Shown in pieces: positions 25,198 through 33,660 of a stretch of DNA of 33,660 bases. Below the pieces are notes generated by a model that was not told the origin of the DNA, did no database searches, and saw only the letters and a list, made by a program, of their open reading frames with translations. Numbering within the stretch: the first letter of the stretch is position 1; each line of letters begins with the position of its first letter. The position numbers and the translations under genes are program-made. Source of the stretch: Actinomycetes bacterium (GTDB lineage Bacteria; Actinomycetota; Actinomycetes; Actinomycetales; Microbacteriaceae); NCBI GenBank assembly GCA_023431405.1, contig JAEYVZ010000038.1, positions 1-33,660 of the forward strand, in the 5' to 3' direction.

Positions 25198-26988
25198 ATG
25201 ATCGACGACGACCGCCCCGGCGCATCCGACGGAACGCACCCTCGCCCCCAGCTCCGCCGCCCTTCGTGGCATGACCTGTCGGGCACGTGGCGGTTCACCT
25301 TCGATGACGCCGACGAGGGACTGGCCGCCGGCTGGCAGGCCGCCGGAGCCTTCTCGCAGACGATCGTCGTCCCCTTCCCGCCGGAGTCCGCGGCATCCGG
25401 CATCGGTGACACCGCGCAGCACCGCGTGAGCTGGTACTCCCGCGATTTCGGACCCGACGACCTCGAGGCCGCAGGCCACGGTGACGGCACCCGGCTCCAG
25501 CTGCACTTCGGCGCGGTCGACTATCGCTGCCGCGTCTGGGTCGACGGGCAGCAGGTCGGAGCCCACGAAGGCGGCCACACCCCCTTCACGCTCGACATCA
25601 CCGATGCGCTCTCCGCATCCGAGACGCACACGATCGTGGTGCGCGTCGAAGACGACCCGCACGACATCGGCCAGCCGCGCGGAAAGCAGGACTGGCGCGA
25701 GCACCCGCACGTGATCTGGTACCACCGCACCAGCGGCATCTGGCAGCCCGTGTGGCTCGAGGCGACCCCCTCCCTGTCGGTGACGGCCCTCCACTGGACG
25801 ACCGATCCCCGACGGGGCATCGTCACCGCCGACCTCGAGCTCTCGCGGGTGCCGGACGAGCCCGCGCGCGTACGTGTCGACCTCGCCTTCGAGGGACGGG
25901 TGCTCGGAAGCGCCGAGACGCTCGTCGCCGACGACGAGGCCACCGTCGTCGTGCCCGTCGCCGAGCTGCTCAACGGTCAGGCGTACGAGGAGCTGCTGTG
26001 GTCGCCGGAGCACCCCCGGCTTATCGACGCGACGGTCGCGATCGGCGACGACCGCGTCGAGTCGTACCTCGGCATCCGCACGGCCCACGTCGCCCGCGGC
26101 CGCTTCTTCCTCAACGACCGTCCCTACTACGTGCGCTCCGTGCTCAACCAGGGCTATTGGCCCGAGTCGCATCTCGCGGCCCCGTCGGCGGCGGCCCTGC
26201 GAGAGGAGGTGCAGCTCATCAAGGACCTCGGGTTCAACGCGACGCGCGTGCATCAGAAGTTCGAGGACCCGAGGTTCCTCTACTGGGCCGACCGCCTCGG
26301 GCTGCTCGTGTGGGGCGAGGCCCCCGCCAGCTTCACCTTCTCCCCCGTCACGGTCGAGCGCACGGTGCGCGAATGGCTCGAGATCGTGCGGCGAGACCGC
26401 GCCCATCCGTCGATCGTCACGTGGGTGCCGCTCAACGAGAGCTGGGGGGTGCAGCACATCGCCACCGATCAGCGCATGCAGGAGTTCGCCCGCGCCATGG
26501 TCTCCCTCACGAAAGCGCTCGACCCGACGAGGCCCGTCGTCTCCAACGACGGGTGGGAGCAGGTCGACACCGACATCGTCGCGATCCATGACTACGACGC
26601 CGATCCGGAGCGCATGGCCGCCCGCTACCGCTCGCGCGAGGCGATCGACCGCATGATCGACGGCGTCGGGCCGGCGGGCCGCGTGCTGATCCTCGACGGC
26701 GACGTCAGCGAGGCCCCCGTCATGCTGACGGAGTTCGGAGGCATCTCGTTCGACAGCGAAGCCGCCGACGCCTGGGGCTATTCCACCGCCACGTCGACCG
26801 ACGACTTCGACGAGCGGCTGGCAGGCCTCATGCGCGCCGTCCACGGAAGCGAGGCGCTCGCAGGCTTCTGCTACACCCAGCTCACCGACACGCTGCAGGA
26901 GACCAACGGACTCCTCCGCCCCGACCGCACCCCGAAGCTCCCCATGGAACGGCTGCGGACCATCATGTCGGGCAGCGAGATCGCCTGA
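25198..26988 (+). CDS. Glycoside hydrolase family 2 enzyme (beta-galactosidase/beta-glucuronidase-like)
   Basis: This 596-residue protein lacks a signal peptide and should act on imported oligosaccharides in the cytoplasm. Domains in order are a jelly-roll sugar-binding domain (about 20-175, with LSGTWRFTF and HRVSWYSRDF), an Ig-like domain (about 180-285) and a TIM-barrel catalytic domain (about 290-590). The acid/base is Glu414 in VPLNESWGV and the nucleophile is Glu512 in MLTEFGGISF, both intact. The family cleaves various beta- and some alpha-glycosides, so the sugar cannot be named. An in-frame ATG at 25186 exists, but ATG 25198 is preferred because it lies 7 nt after the -10. It is controlled by the same operator as the uptake operon. 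Confidence 0.92.
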   Translation: MIDDDRPGASDGTHPRPQLRRPSWHDLSGTWRFTFDDADEGLAAGWQAAGAFSQTIVVPFPPESAASGIGDTAQHRVSWYSRDFGPDDLEAAGHGDGTRLQLHFGAVDYRCRVWVDGQQVGAHEGGHTPFTLDITDALSASETHTIVVRVEDDPHDIGQPRGKQDWREHPHVIWYHRTSGIWQPVWLEATPSLSVTALHWTTDPRRGIVTADLELSRVPDEPARVRVDLAFEGRVLGSAETLVADDEATVVVPVAELLNGQAYEELLWSPEHPRLIDATVAIGDDRVESYLGIRTAHVARGRFFLNDRPYYVRSVLNQGYWPESHLAAPSAAALREEVQLIKDLGFNATRVHQKFEDPRFLYWADRLGLLVWGEAPASFTFSPVTVERTVREWLEIVRRDRAHPSIVTWVPLNESWGVQHIATDQRMQEFARAMVSLTKALDPTRPVVSNDGWEQVDTDIVAIHDYDADPERMAARYRSREAIDRMIDGVGPAGRVLILDGDVSEAPVMLTEFGGISFDSEAADAWGYSTATSTDDFDERLAGLMRAVHGSEALAGFCYTQLTDTLQETNGLLRPDRTPKLPMERLRTIMSGSEIA

Positions 26989-27005
26989 CCGCTGCCGCGA
27001 AGACG

Positions 27006-27041
27006 GAAGAGGGTCGGATGCCATGGCATCCGACCCTCTTC
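27006..27041. terminator. Perfect 36-bp palindromic terminator between the GH2 gene and sucD
   Basis: Both 18-bp arms match perfectly around a CCATGG centre: the left arm is GAAGAGGGTCGGATGCCA and the right arm is its exact complement. As RNA this gives a stem of about 16 bp with a tiny loop. It separates two convergent genes and can act in both directions. Confidence 0.8.
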
Positions 27042-27052
27042 TCGTGTGCGTG

Positions 27053-27955
<903 letters not shown>

Positions 27956-27972
27956 TCTCGGTTCCTTCTGTC

Positions 27973-29139
27973 TCAGGCGTTCGCCAGCTCGGCGGCCTTG
28001 TCGGCGCCCTCGTCCATGCCCGCGGCGAGCGTGACGAGCGGGTGGTTCGCTTCGGCGAGGATCGCGCGGCCTTCCTCGACCTGGTTGCCGTCGAGACGGA
28101 CGACCAGGGGCTTGGTGGCGTGGTCGCCGAGGATCTCGAGGGCCTTCACGATGCCCTCGGCCACCGCGACGCACGACGTGATGCCGCCGAAGACGTTGAC
28201 GAACACGCTCTTGACCTGCTCATCGCCGAGGATGACGTCGAGACCGGCGGCCATGACCTGCGCGTTGGCGCCGCCGCCGATGTCGAGGAAGTTGGCGGGC
28301 TTCACGCCGCCGTGGTTCTCGCCCGCGTACGCGACGACGTCGAGCGTCGACATGACCAGACCCGCGCCGTTGCCGATGATGCCGACCTGGCCGTCGAGCT
28401 TGACGTAGTTGAGGCCGGCTTCCTTCGCCTTGGCCTCCAGCGGGTCGGCGGCGCCCTTGTCTTCGAGGGCCTCGTGCTCCGGGTGGCGCACCTCGGTGGC
28501 GTTGTCGTCGAGGCTGACCTTGCCGTCGAGGGCGATGATGTCGCCGGCGCCCGTGCGGACGAGCGGGTTGACCTCGACGAGCGTGGCGCCCTCGCCCTTG
28601 TAGACGTCGTAGAGCTTCACGAAGACGTCGGCGACCTTGTCGACGAGGTCAGCCGGGAAGTTCGCCGCCTCGGCGATGGCGACCGCCTTCTCCTTGTCGA
28701 TGCCGGTGAGCGGGTCGACCTCGATGCGGGCAAGGGCCTCGGGCTTCTCCACAGCGAGCTGCTCGATCTCCATGCCGCCCTCCACCGAGCACAGGCTCAG
28801 GTACGAGCGGTTCGCGCGGTCGAGAAGCACGGAGAAGTAGAACTCCTCGGCGATGTCGGCGCCCTGCGCCACCATCACGCGCTTGACGACGTGCCCCTTG
28901 ATGTCGAGGCCGAGGATCGCCTCGGCCGCGGCGTACGCCTCGTCGGGCGTCTTGGCGACCTTCACTCCGCCGGCCTTTCCGCGGCCTCCGGTCTTGACCT
29001 GGGCCTTGACGACGACCACGCCGCCGATCTTCTCGGCTGCGGCCTTCGCCTCCTCGGGGGTGTCGGCGATGATGCCGGCGAGCACCGGCACCTCGTACTT
29101 CTCGAATAGGTCTCGTGCCTGGTACTCGTAGAGATCCAC
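27973..29139 (-). CDS. sucC: Succinate--CoA ligase, beta subunit
   Basis: This 388-residue beta subunit carries the ATP-grasp domain (about 1-240) and the CoA-ligase domain (about 245-385). The start MDLYEYQARDLFEKYEVPV is almost universal in SucC. VVKAQVKTGGRGKAGGVKVA is the nucleotide-binding loop and LDIGGGANAQVMAAGLDVI is the C-terminal motif. It begins at a GTG at 29139, with AAGGA 7 nt upstream; the frame is open further back but the extra residues do not belong to the family. A TAGGAT box at 29213-29218 gives a leader of about 65 nt. A 14-bp palindrome identical to the one at icd lies just downstream of the predicted transcription start. Confidence 0.97.
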   Translation of the reverse strand: MDLYEYQARDLFEKYEVPVLAGIIADTPEEAKAAAEKIGGVVVVKAQVKTGGRGKAGGVKVAKTPDEAYAAAEAILGLDIKGHVVKRVMVAQGADIAEEFYFSVLLDRANRSYLSLCSVEGGMEIEQLAVEKPEALARIEVDPLTGIDKEKAVAIAEAANFPADLVDKVADVFVKLYDVYKGEGATLVEVNPLVRTGAGDIIALDGKVSLDDNATEVRHPEHEALEDKGAADPLEAKAKEAGLNYVKLDGQVGIIGNGAGLVMSTLDVVAYAGENHGGVKPANFLDIGGGANAQVMAAGLDVILGDEQVKSVFVNVFGGITSCVAVAEGIVKALEILGDHATKPLVVRLDGNQVEEGRAILAEANHPLVTLAAGMDEGADKAAELANA

Positions 29140-29183
29140 GTGCAATCCTTCGCTGGGCGACTGTGGGTTCGGTGCCGAAAAAA

Positions 29184-29197
29184 TCTCGATGTCGAGA
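29184..29197. promoter_or_regulatory. Palindrome upstream of sucC, identical to the core at icd
   Basis: TCTCGATGTCGAGA is identical over all 14 bp to 5841-5854. It lies 45 nt before the sucC start and downstream of a TAGGAT -10 on the minus strand, a position suited to repression. The flanks are not palindromic here, unlike at icd. Confidence 0.65.
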
Positions 29198-29212
29198 GAT
29201 CGACCGTCGTCC

Positions 29213-29218
29213 ATCCTA
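29213..29218 (-). promoter_or_regulatory. -10 element (TAGGAT) of the sucCD operon
   Basis: Read on the minus strand TAGGAT is followed about 9 nt later by the expected transcription start and then the palindrome. No convincing -35 is visible 17 nt upstream. Confidence 0.45.
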
Positions 29219-29285
29219 CCCGGCCGCGCGGGCGCCTTTTCCCAGATGAGGCCTCACCCGCACCGCGCGACGGCGGGGCGGCCAG

Positions 29286-29291
29286 TAGGCT
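29286..29291 (+). promoter_or_regulatory. -10 element (TAGGCT) of the TetR gene
   Basis: TAGGCT ends 10 nt before the ATG at 29302 and no Shine-Dalgarno lies between, so the transcript is leaderless or has a leader of a few bases. Confidence 0.45.
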
Positions 29292-29301
29292 TTCAGGCAC
29301 C

Positions 29302-29970
29302 ATGAGCGATACCCCCGCCACCCCTTCGCGCAACACCGTCGTTGCCGCGGCTCTCGACCTGTTCGCCGACCAGGGGTTCGAGGCGACCTCCGTCGAGCAG
29401 ATCGCGCAGGCGGCCGGTGTCTCGCGGTCGACGTTCTTCCGGCAGTTCGGCGGCAAGGACGACGTCGTGTTCACCGATCATGACGAGCTCCTCGCGCGGC
29501 TGCGCGACTTCCTCTCCGAGCGCCACGAGAACCCGTGGGCGGCGGTGTGCGAAGCGTCGGTGCAGGTCTTCCGCCACTTCGCCGCAGACCCCGTGCTCGC
29601 ACGGCGCCGCTACGCGGTCGTGCGCCAGGTCGCGGCACTGCGCGAGCGTGAGATCGTCACGGTCTTCCAGTACGAGCGCCTCTTCGACGACTACCTGCGC
29701 GGCGCACTGCCGGGGATCGACCCGATCGAGTCGGTGGCGTTCTCCGCAGCGGTCACCGCGGTGCACAACCATGTGCTCCGCAGGCTCCTGCGCGCCAGCG
29801 AAGACGTGCCGGCGTCGGTGCTCGCCGAGGCCTACGACGACCTGATGCACCGGTTCGGCGTCCACCCCGACGGCGAGACGCCCGCCGTCGACGACCTCGT
29901 CATCGCCGCCTTCCCTCGGCGCATGCCGGCGGCAGAGGTCGCCCGTCGACTCCGCAGCGAACTGGGCTGA
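29302..29970 (+). CDS. TetR-family transcriptional regulator
   Basis: This 222-residue protein has a TetR helix-turn-helix at about residues 10-55, with ALDLFADQGFEATSVEQIAQ followed by AAGVSRSTFFRQFGGKDDV, a clear family signature. A helical ligand-binding domain follows to about 210. The start at ATG 29302 is just downstream of a TAGGCT box. It is divergent from sucCD and lies 64 nt upstream of an acyl-CoA dehydrogenase gene on the same strand. Control of that dehydrogenase by an acyl-CoA-type ligand is plausible but inferred only from position. Confidence 0.92.
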   Translation: MSDTPATPSRNTVVAAALDLFADQGFEATSVEQIAQAAGVSRSTFFRQFGGKDDVVFTDHDELLARLRDFLSERHENPWAAVCEASVQVFRHFAADPVLARRRYAVVRQVAALREREIVTVFQYERLFDDYLRGALPGIDPIESVAFSAAVTAVHNHVLRRLLRASEDVPASVLAEAYDDLMHRFGVHPDGETPAVDDLVIAAFPRRMPAAEVARRLRSELG

Positions 29971-29997
29971 CATCCCTGATACTGCGTACCGTCGCAG

Positions 29998-30027
29998 GTG
30001 ACACTCGATCCCGCGCTGCGATACGCT
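29998..30027 (+). promoter_or_regulatory. Promoter of the acyl-CoA dehydrogenase gene
   Basis: GTGACA (29998-30003) and TACGCT (30022-30027) are 18 nt apart. The -10 ends 7 nt before the ATG at 30035, again a leaderless arrangement. It gives the gene a promoter separate from the TetR gene. Confidence 0.55.
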
Positions 30028-30034
30028 GGATGCC

Positions 30035-31264
30035 ATGACCGACGGCTTCCCGGGGGAGGCGGTCACCTCCTACGACGTGACCGGCCGACTCGACACCGAC
30101 TATTACGCCGTCTTCGCCGACATCCCCGACGACGACCGCGCCGTCTGGGATCGCGCGAAGGCGTACATCGACGAGGTCGGCCCGCGGATGCGCGAGGCAT
30201 GGGATGCCGCCGAGTACCCGCTCGACGTCGCCTCCCGCCTGGGTGAGCTCGACCTGCTCAACGACGGCATCGAGCATCCATCGCTCACCCGCTTCTCTCC
30301 GCTGGCGGCGGGCCTCGTCAATATGGAGGTCTCACGCGGAGACGGTTCGCTCGGCACCGTCATCGCCGTGCAGGGCGGGCTCGCCCTGCGCACGCTGGCC
30401 CTCTTCGGCAGCCCCGCGCAGCAGGATGCGTGGCTCGTGCCCATCGCCCGCGCCGAGGTACCCGCAGCCTTCGCGCTCACCGAGCCCGACCACGGCTCCG
30501 ACTCGGTGTCTCTGGAGACCATCGCTCGTCGCAGCGCCGACGGCGGGTGGGTCCTGAGAGGCGCCAAGAAGTGGATCGGGAACGGCGCCGCCGGCGGCGT
30601 GACGTTCGTCTGGGCGAGGGTCGACGACGAGGGCGCAGACGACCACGGTGCGGTCCGCTGCTTCCTCGTCGAGCAGGACACCCCCGGTTACACCGGCACG
30701 GTCATCACCGGCAAGGCCGCACTGCGCGGCATCCACCAGGCGCACATCGCGCTCGACGATGTGAAGCTTCCCGCCGACGCCGTGCTGCCGGGAGCCCGCA
30801 GCTTCCGCGACGCATCGACGGTGCTTCGCTCGACGCGTTCGGGTGTCGCCTGGTCGGCGCTCGGGCACGCGACCGCCTGTTTCGAGGCGGCGCTCCAGTA
30901 CGCGCAGCAGCGCGTGCAGTTCGGCAGGCCGCTCGCCGGATTCCAGATGGTGCAGGAGCGCCTCACGCAGATGCTCGACGACCTCACGTCGATGCAGCTC
31001 TTCTGCCGACGGCTGGCCGACCTCGAGGCCTCCGGAGATCTGCGCGCCACTCAGGCGTCGCTGGCGAAGTACCACAACACCCGCGCCGCGCGGCGGATCG
31101 CCGCGACAGCGCGCGACCTGCTGGGCGGGAACGGCATCCTCCTCGAGAACGGCGTCATGCAGCACATGGCCGACATCGAGGCGATCCACACCTACGAGGG
31201 CACCGAGAGCGTTCAGGCGCTGCTGATCGGCCGCGACCTCACGGGAGTGTCCGCCTTCGCCTGA
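30035..31264 (+). CDS. Acyl-CoA dehydrogenase, glutaryl-CoA dehydrogenase-like
   Basis: This 409-residue FAD enzyme oxidises an acyl-CoA thioester at the alpha-beta position in the cytoplasm. Family landmarks are ALTEPDHGSDSVSLET (FAD and substrate contacts), WVLRGAKKWIGNG, QFGRPLAGFQMVQERL, RDLLGGNGILLENGVM and HTYEGTESVQALLIGRDLTG. The last contains the catalytic Glu in the TYEGT position used by glutaryl-CoA and related dehydrogenases, and the final residues (LTGVSAFA) also resemble that subgroup. Whether it decarboxylates glutaryl-CoA cannot be decided by eye. The start at ATG 30035 follows a -10 by 7 nt. No electron-transfer flavoprotein or thiolase genes are nearby. Confidence 0.92.
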   Translation: MTDGFPGEAVTSYDVTGRLDTDYYAVFADIPDDDRAVWDRAKAYIDEVGPRMREAWDAAEYPLDVASRLGELDLLNDGIEHPSLTRFSPLAAGLVNMEVSRGDGSLGTVIAVQGGLALRTLALFGSPAQQDAWLVPIARAEVPAAFALTEPDHGSDSVSLETIARRSADGGWVLRGAKKWIGNGAAGGVTFVWARVDDEGADDHGAVRCFLVEQDTPGYTGTVITGKAALRGIHQAHIALDDVKLPADAVLPGARSFRDASTVLRSTRSGVAWSALGHATACFEAALQYAQQRVQFGRPLAGFQMVQERLTQMLDDLTSMQLFCRRLADLEASGDLRATQASLAKYHNTRAARRIAATARDLLGGNGILLENGVMQHMADIEAIHTYEGTESVQALLIGRDLTGVSAFA

Positions 31265-31299
31265 CGCGTGACCCCCTCGCGGCTGTCGCAGGGGCACGA

Positions 31300-31305
31300 C
31301 AGGAT
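31300..31305 (+). promoter_or_regulatory. -10 element (CAGGAT) of the DNA ligase gene
   Basis: CAGGAT ends 7 nt before the GTG at 31313. This spacing supports GTG 31313 over the earlier in-frame codons at 31268 and 31304. Confidence 0.4.
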
Positions 31306-31312
31306 GGATGCC

Positions 31313-32353
31313 GTGTACGACATCCCTGCACCCATGCTCGCCAAGTCGGTCGACGCCGTACCCGCTCCCGATCGGGTCGCCGGCGGTCTGTCGTACGAGC
31401 CGAAGTGGGACGGCTTCCGCGCCCTGGTCGCCTGGGACGGCACCGAGGTCGAGATCGGATCGCGCGGAGCGAAACCGCTCACACGGTACTTTCCCGAACT
31501 GGTCGACGCGTTCTCGCGGCTCCTCCCCGAGCCGTGCCTGCTCGACGGCGAGATCGTCGTGGCGATCGGAGATCCGGGCGCCCAGCGACTCGACTGGAGC
31601 GCTCTCTCCCAGCGCATCCACCCCGCCGCTTCACGCGTCGCGATGCTGAGCGAGACGACGCCCGCCATGTTCATCGGGTTCGACCTGCTCGCGCGGGGCG
31701 ACCGCGACCTGCGCGACGAGCCCTTCGCTCAGCGCCGGGCGGAGCTGGAGGAGCTTCTCGCCGATGTACCGCATCCGGTGCACCTGACACGCACCACCCG
31801 CGATCCACAGCTCGCGGGCGCCTGGCTGCAGGAGTTCGAAGGCGCCGGCCTCGACGGCGTGGTCGCGAAGCCGCTGGAGCTCCCCTACGCCCCCGGCAAG
31901 CGCACGATGTTCAAGATCAAGCACGCCCGCACCGCCGACGTGATCGCCGTCGGGTACCGCGTGCACAAGAGCGGCACCGGCGTCGGGTCGCTGCTGGTGG
32001 GTCTCTACGACGCAGACGGACACCTCCACAACGTGGGCGGGGTGGCGGCGTGGAGCGACGCCCGCCGGCGCGAACTGGTCGACGAGCTCGCACCGTGGGT
32101 GGAACGCGACGACGCCGGCGACGCGGTCGTGGGCGCGACCGACCGCTCGCGGTTCTCGGCCTCGAAAGACGTCTCGTTCGTCCGACTGCGTCCCGAGAGG
32201 GTGCTCGAGGTCCGGTACGACCAGCTCGAAGGCGACCGGTTCCGTCACACCGTACAGTTCGAGCGGTGGCGACCCGATCGCGACGCGCGCTCGTGCACGT
32301 ACGAGCAGCTGGAGACCGTCACCGCGTACGACCTCGCCGACGTGCTCGACTGA
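31313..32353 (+). CDS. ligC: ATP-dependent DNA ligase (LigC type)
   Basis: This 346-residue stand-alone ATP-dependent DNA ligase has an adenylation domain (about 1-205) and an OB-fold domain (about 210-335). Motif I is EPKWDGFR with the adenylated Lys31. Further motifs are LLDGEIVV (motif III/IIIa region), GLDGVVAKPL (motif IV) and MFKIKHAR (motif V, with the conserved Lys pair). The length matches mycobacterial LigC (about 360), a back-up ligase associated with base-excision repair. There is no polymerase or nuclease domain as in LigD, and no Ku gene is adjacent. The start is the GTG at 31313, 7 nt after a CAGGAT box. Joining of nicks in DNA is the family function; its in vivo role here is inferred. 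Confidence 0.9.
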   Translation: MYDIPAPMLAKSVDAVPAPDRVAGGLSYEPKWDGFRALVAWDGTEVEIGSRGAKPLTRYFPELVDAFSRLLPEPCLLDGEIVVAIGDPGAQRLDWSALSQRIHPAASRVAMLSETTPAMFIGFDLLARGDRDLRDEPFAQRRAELEELLADVPHPVHLTRTTRDPQLAGAWLQEFEGAGLDGVVAKPLELPYAPGKRTMFKIKHARTADVIAVGYRVHKSGTGVGSLLVGLYDADGHLHNVGGVAAWSDARRRELVDELAPWVERDDAGDAVVGATDRSRFSASKDVSFVRLRPERVLEVRYDQLEGDRFRHTVQFERWRPDRDARSCTYEQLETVTAYDLADVLD

Positions 32354-32405
32354 CCAGGCCGGCTGCCGCGCCGCTCCGTTCCTGGTCGTCGGGGGCGGCG
32401 TCGTC

Positions 32406-32411
32406 TACCGT
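32406..32411 (+). promoter_or_regulatory. -10 element (TACCGT) of the AI-2E-type transporter gene
   Basis: TACCGT ends 6 nt before the ATG at 32418, with no room for a standard ribosome-binding site of the usual spacing other than GAGGA next to the start codon. Confidence 0.4.
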
Positions 32412-32417
32412 CGAGGA

Positions 32418-33617
32418 ATGGGACTGTTCAGCTCCGGCACCAAGACCGTGCGTCTCGACACGCGCAACGCCCCTGCTCTGCCCGTCGCCGGCGTCGGGAA
32501 GCCGTGGACCCTGTGGTCGGACGGACTCGGCGTCCTGTCCGTCCGGGCGCTCCAGATCATGATCGTCGTGGCCATCGCCGCGGCCGCGCTGATCGGCATC
32601 CAGCAGATCACCGTGGTGACCATCCCGCTGGTGCTCGCGCTGATCTTCGCCTCCGCCTTCGCTCCCGTGATGACGTGGATGCGCTCGCGCGGGGTGCCGT
32701 CGCTGCTGGCGACGCTCATCGCCCTGTTCGCGATCCTCGTGATCCTCGGACTCCTGTCGTGGCTCATCGTGTGGGCCGTCAGAGACCAGTGGGACGAGCT
32801 CGCCACTCAGGCCCAGCAGGGATTCCAGGACCTCCTCGCGTGGGTCGGCACGCTGCCGATCGACATCGACCAGCGCCAGATCGACGAGTGGGTCGGTGCG
32901 CTCACCGACTTCGTCACCAGCGCCCAGTTCGGCTCGGGCGCGCTGGCGGGAGTCGGCGCCGTGGCGAACTTCGTGACCGGGTTCGTGCTCATGGTCGTCA
33001 TGCTGTTCTTCTTCCTCAAAGACGGCCCGCAGATGTGGGCGTTCCTCCTCCGCCCCTTCCGCGGCGAGCAGTACGAGCGCGCCGTGCGCATCGGCGACAA
33101 GACGGTGTCGACGCTCGGGTCGTACGTGCGCGGTACGGCGACGGTCGCGGCGGTGGATGCCATCGGCATCCTGATCGGCCTTCTGATCCTCCAGGTGCCG
33201 CTTGCACTGCCGCTGGCCGTGCTCGTGTTCGTGCTGGCGTTCGTGCCGATCGTCGGCGCCACCCTCGCGGGCATCATCGCCGCCCTGGTCGCGCTCGTCG
33301 CCAACGGGTGGGTGGTCGCGCTCCTCGTGGTCGGCGTCGTCGTGCTCGTGAACCAGCTCGAGGGCAACCTGCTTCAACCTTTCCTCATGGGGCGCACGAT
33401 GAAGCTCCACGCGTTCGTCGTCCTCGTCGCCCTGACGATCGGCACCGTGCTCAGCGGCATCGTCGGCGCCGTGCTCGCGGTGCCGATCACGGCCGTCGCG
33501 TGGGGCATCGTGCAGGTGTGGGACGGCCCTCACACTCCGGCCCGCTGGGCGAGGCCGAAGCACCGCGAAGACCACCACGCACCGGCGCACACCGCGACGA
33601 CGCGCCCCGTCGCCTGA
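32418..33617 (+). CDS. AI-2E family transporter
   Basis: This 399-residue polytopic inner-membrane protein belongs to the AI-2E (PF01594-type) family, whose members export or exchange diverse small molecules; few are linked to autoinducer-2. Hydrophobic helices are at about 45-65, 68-90, 100-124 and 175-202, with several more from 235 to 375. Family motifs are visible: VMLFFFLKDGPQMW before the central loop, VLAFVPIVGATLAGIIAAL, and NQLEGNLLQPFLMGRTMKLH. The last 30 residues are hydrophilic and His/Arg-rich. Translation probably starts at ATG 32418. The gene follows the ligase by 64 nt with its own -10. The substrate is unknown. Confidence 0.92.
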   Translation: MGLFSSGTKTVRLDTRNAPALPVAGVGKPWTLWSDGLGVLSVRALQIMIVVAIAAAALIGIQQITVVTIPLVLALIFASAFAPVMTWMRSRGVPSLLATLIALFAILVILGLLSWLIVWAVRDQWDELATQAQQGFQDLLAWVGTLPIDIDQRQIDEWVGALTDFVTSAQFGSGALAGVGAVANFVTGFVLMVVMLFFFLKDGPQMWAFLLRPFRGEQYERAVRIGDKTVSTLGSYVRGTATVAAVDAIGILIGLLILQVPLALPLAVLVFVLAFVPIVGATLAGIIAALVALVANGWVVALLVVGVVVLVNQLEGNLLQPFLMGRTMKLHAFVVLVALTIGTVLSGIVGAVLAVPITAVAWGIVQVWDGPHTPARWARPKHREDHHAPAHTATTRPVA

Positions 33618-33629
33618 CCCTCCGGGCCC

Positions 33630-33660
33630 GGGGGGGGGGGGGGGGGGGCGGGGGCGGGGG
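33630..33660. other. Terminal G-run, probable sequence-end artefact
   Basis: A run of 19 G (33630-33648) and then short G blocks broken by single C end the window 12 bases after the last stop codon. No comparable homopolymer occurs anywhere else here. It looks like a contig end built from poly-G read tails rather than genomic sequence. Confidence 0.6.

Noticed and set aside
33630..33660. G-quadruplex or telomere-like element at the window end
   Set aside because: The location at the very end and the pure homopolymer character fit a sequencing artefact better than a biological structure.

Overview
The window is a GC-rich stretch of an actinobacterial chromosome. The most likely source is Microbacteriaceae (Microbacterium or a close relative). 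This rests on very high third-position GC, many leaderless genes with a TAnnnT box 6-7 nt before the start codon, a monomeric NADP-dependent isocitrate dehydrogenase, a DUF6350-type membrane gene beside purN, and an Ada-N/AraC/AlkA fusion beside a separate Ogt. Most of it is ordinary chromosome. I see no phage genes, transposases, CRISPR array, tRNA or rRNA.

Layout. 1-738: 5' part of a ROK-family regulator gene (minus) with an operator-like palindrome at its start. 936-2378: L,D-transpeptidase. 2480-3463: acetyl xylan esterase/cephalosporin-C deacetylase family hydrolase. 3564-5777: icd (minus). 5929-7195: a GNAT acetyltransferase and a membrane-anchored HELLH protein. 7247-8305: lipoprotein (minus). 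8434-12298: a two-gene heterodimeric ABC exporter (minus) preceded by a 28-codon leader ORF. 12389-14412: ogt and the Ada/AlkA fusion, an alkylation-repair pair (minus). 14555-18107: purH, purN and a DUF6350-like membrane gene (minus). 18243-19658: NCS2/AzgA-type purine permease. 19731-26988: carbohydrate-utilisation locus with a GH43 lipoprotein, two permeases, a binding protein, a LacI regulator and a GH2 enzyme. 27053-29139: sucD and sucC (minus). 29302-33617: TetR regulator, acyl-CoA dehydrogenase, LigC-like ATP-dependent DNA ligase and AI-2E-type transporter (plus). The last 30 bases are a G run that looks like a sequencing or assembly end effect.

How genes work together. The sugar locus is the main accessory system. 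Two near-identical 16-bp LacI-type operators lie inside well-formed promoters, one before the binding-protein/permease/GH43 operon and one before the GH2 gene. They flank the lacI gene, so one regulator probably controls both arms: GH43 trimming at the cell surface, uptake without a local ATPase, and GH2 hydrolysis in the cytoplasm. The first permease gene carries an in-frame TAG at codon 14, which may disable or weaken the system in this isolate. Separately, an identical 14-bp palindrome lies before both icd and sucC, suggesting a common TCA-cycle regulator encoded elsewhere.

Other signals are the leader peptide ahead of the ABC exporter and a roughly six-fold excess of the heptamer GGATGCC over base-composition expectation, in all reading frames and in intergenic DNA.
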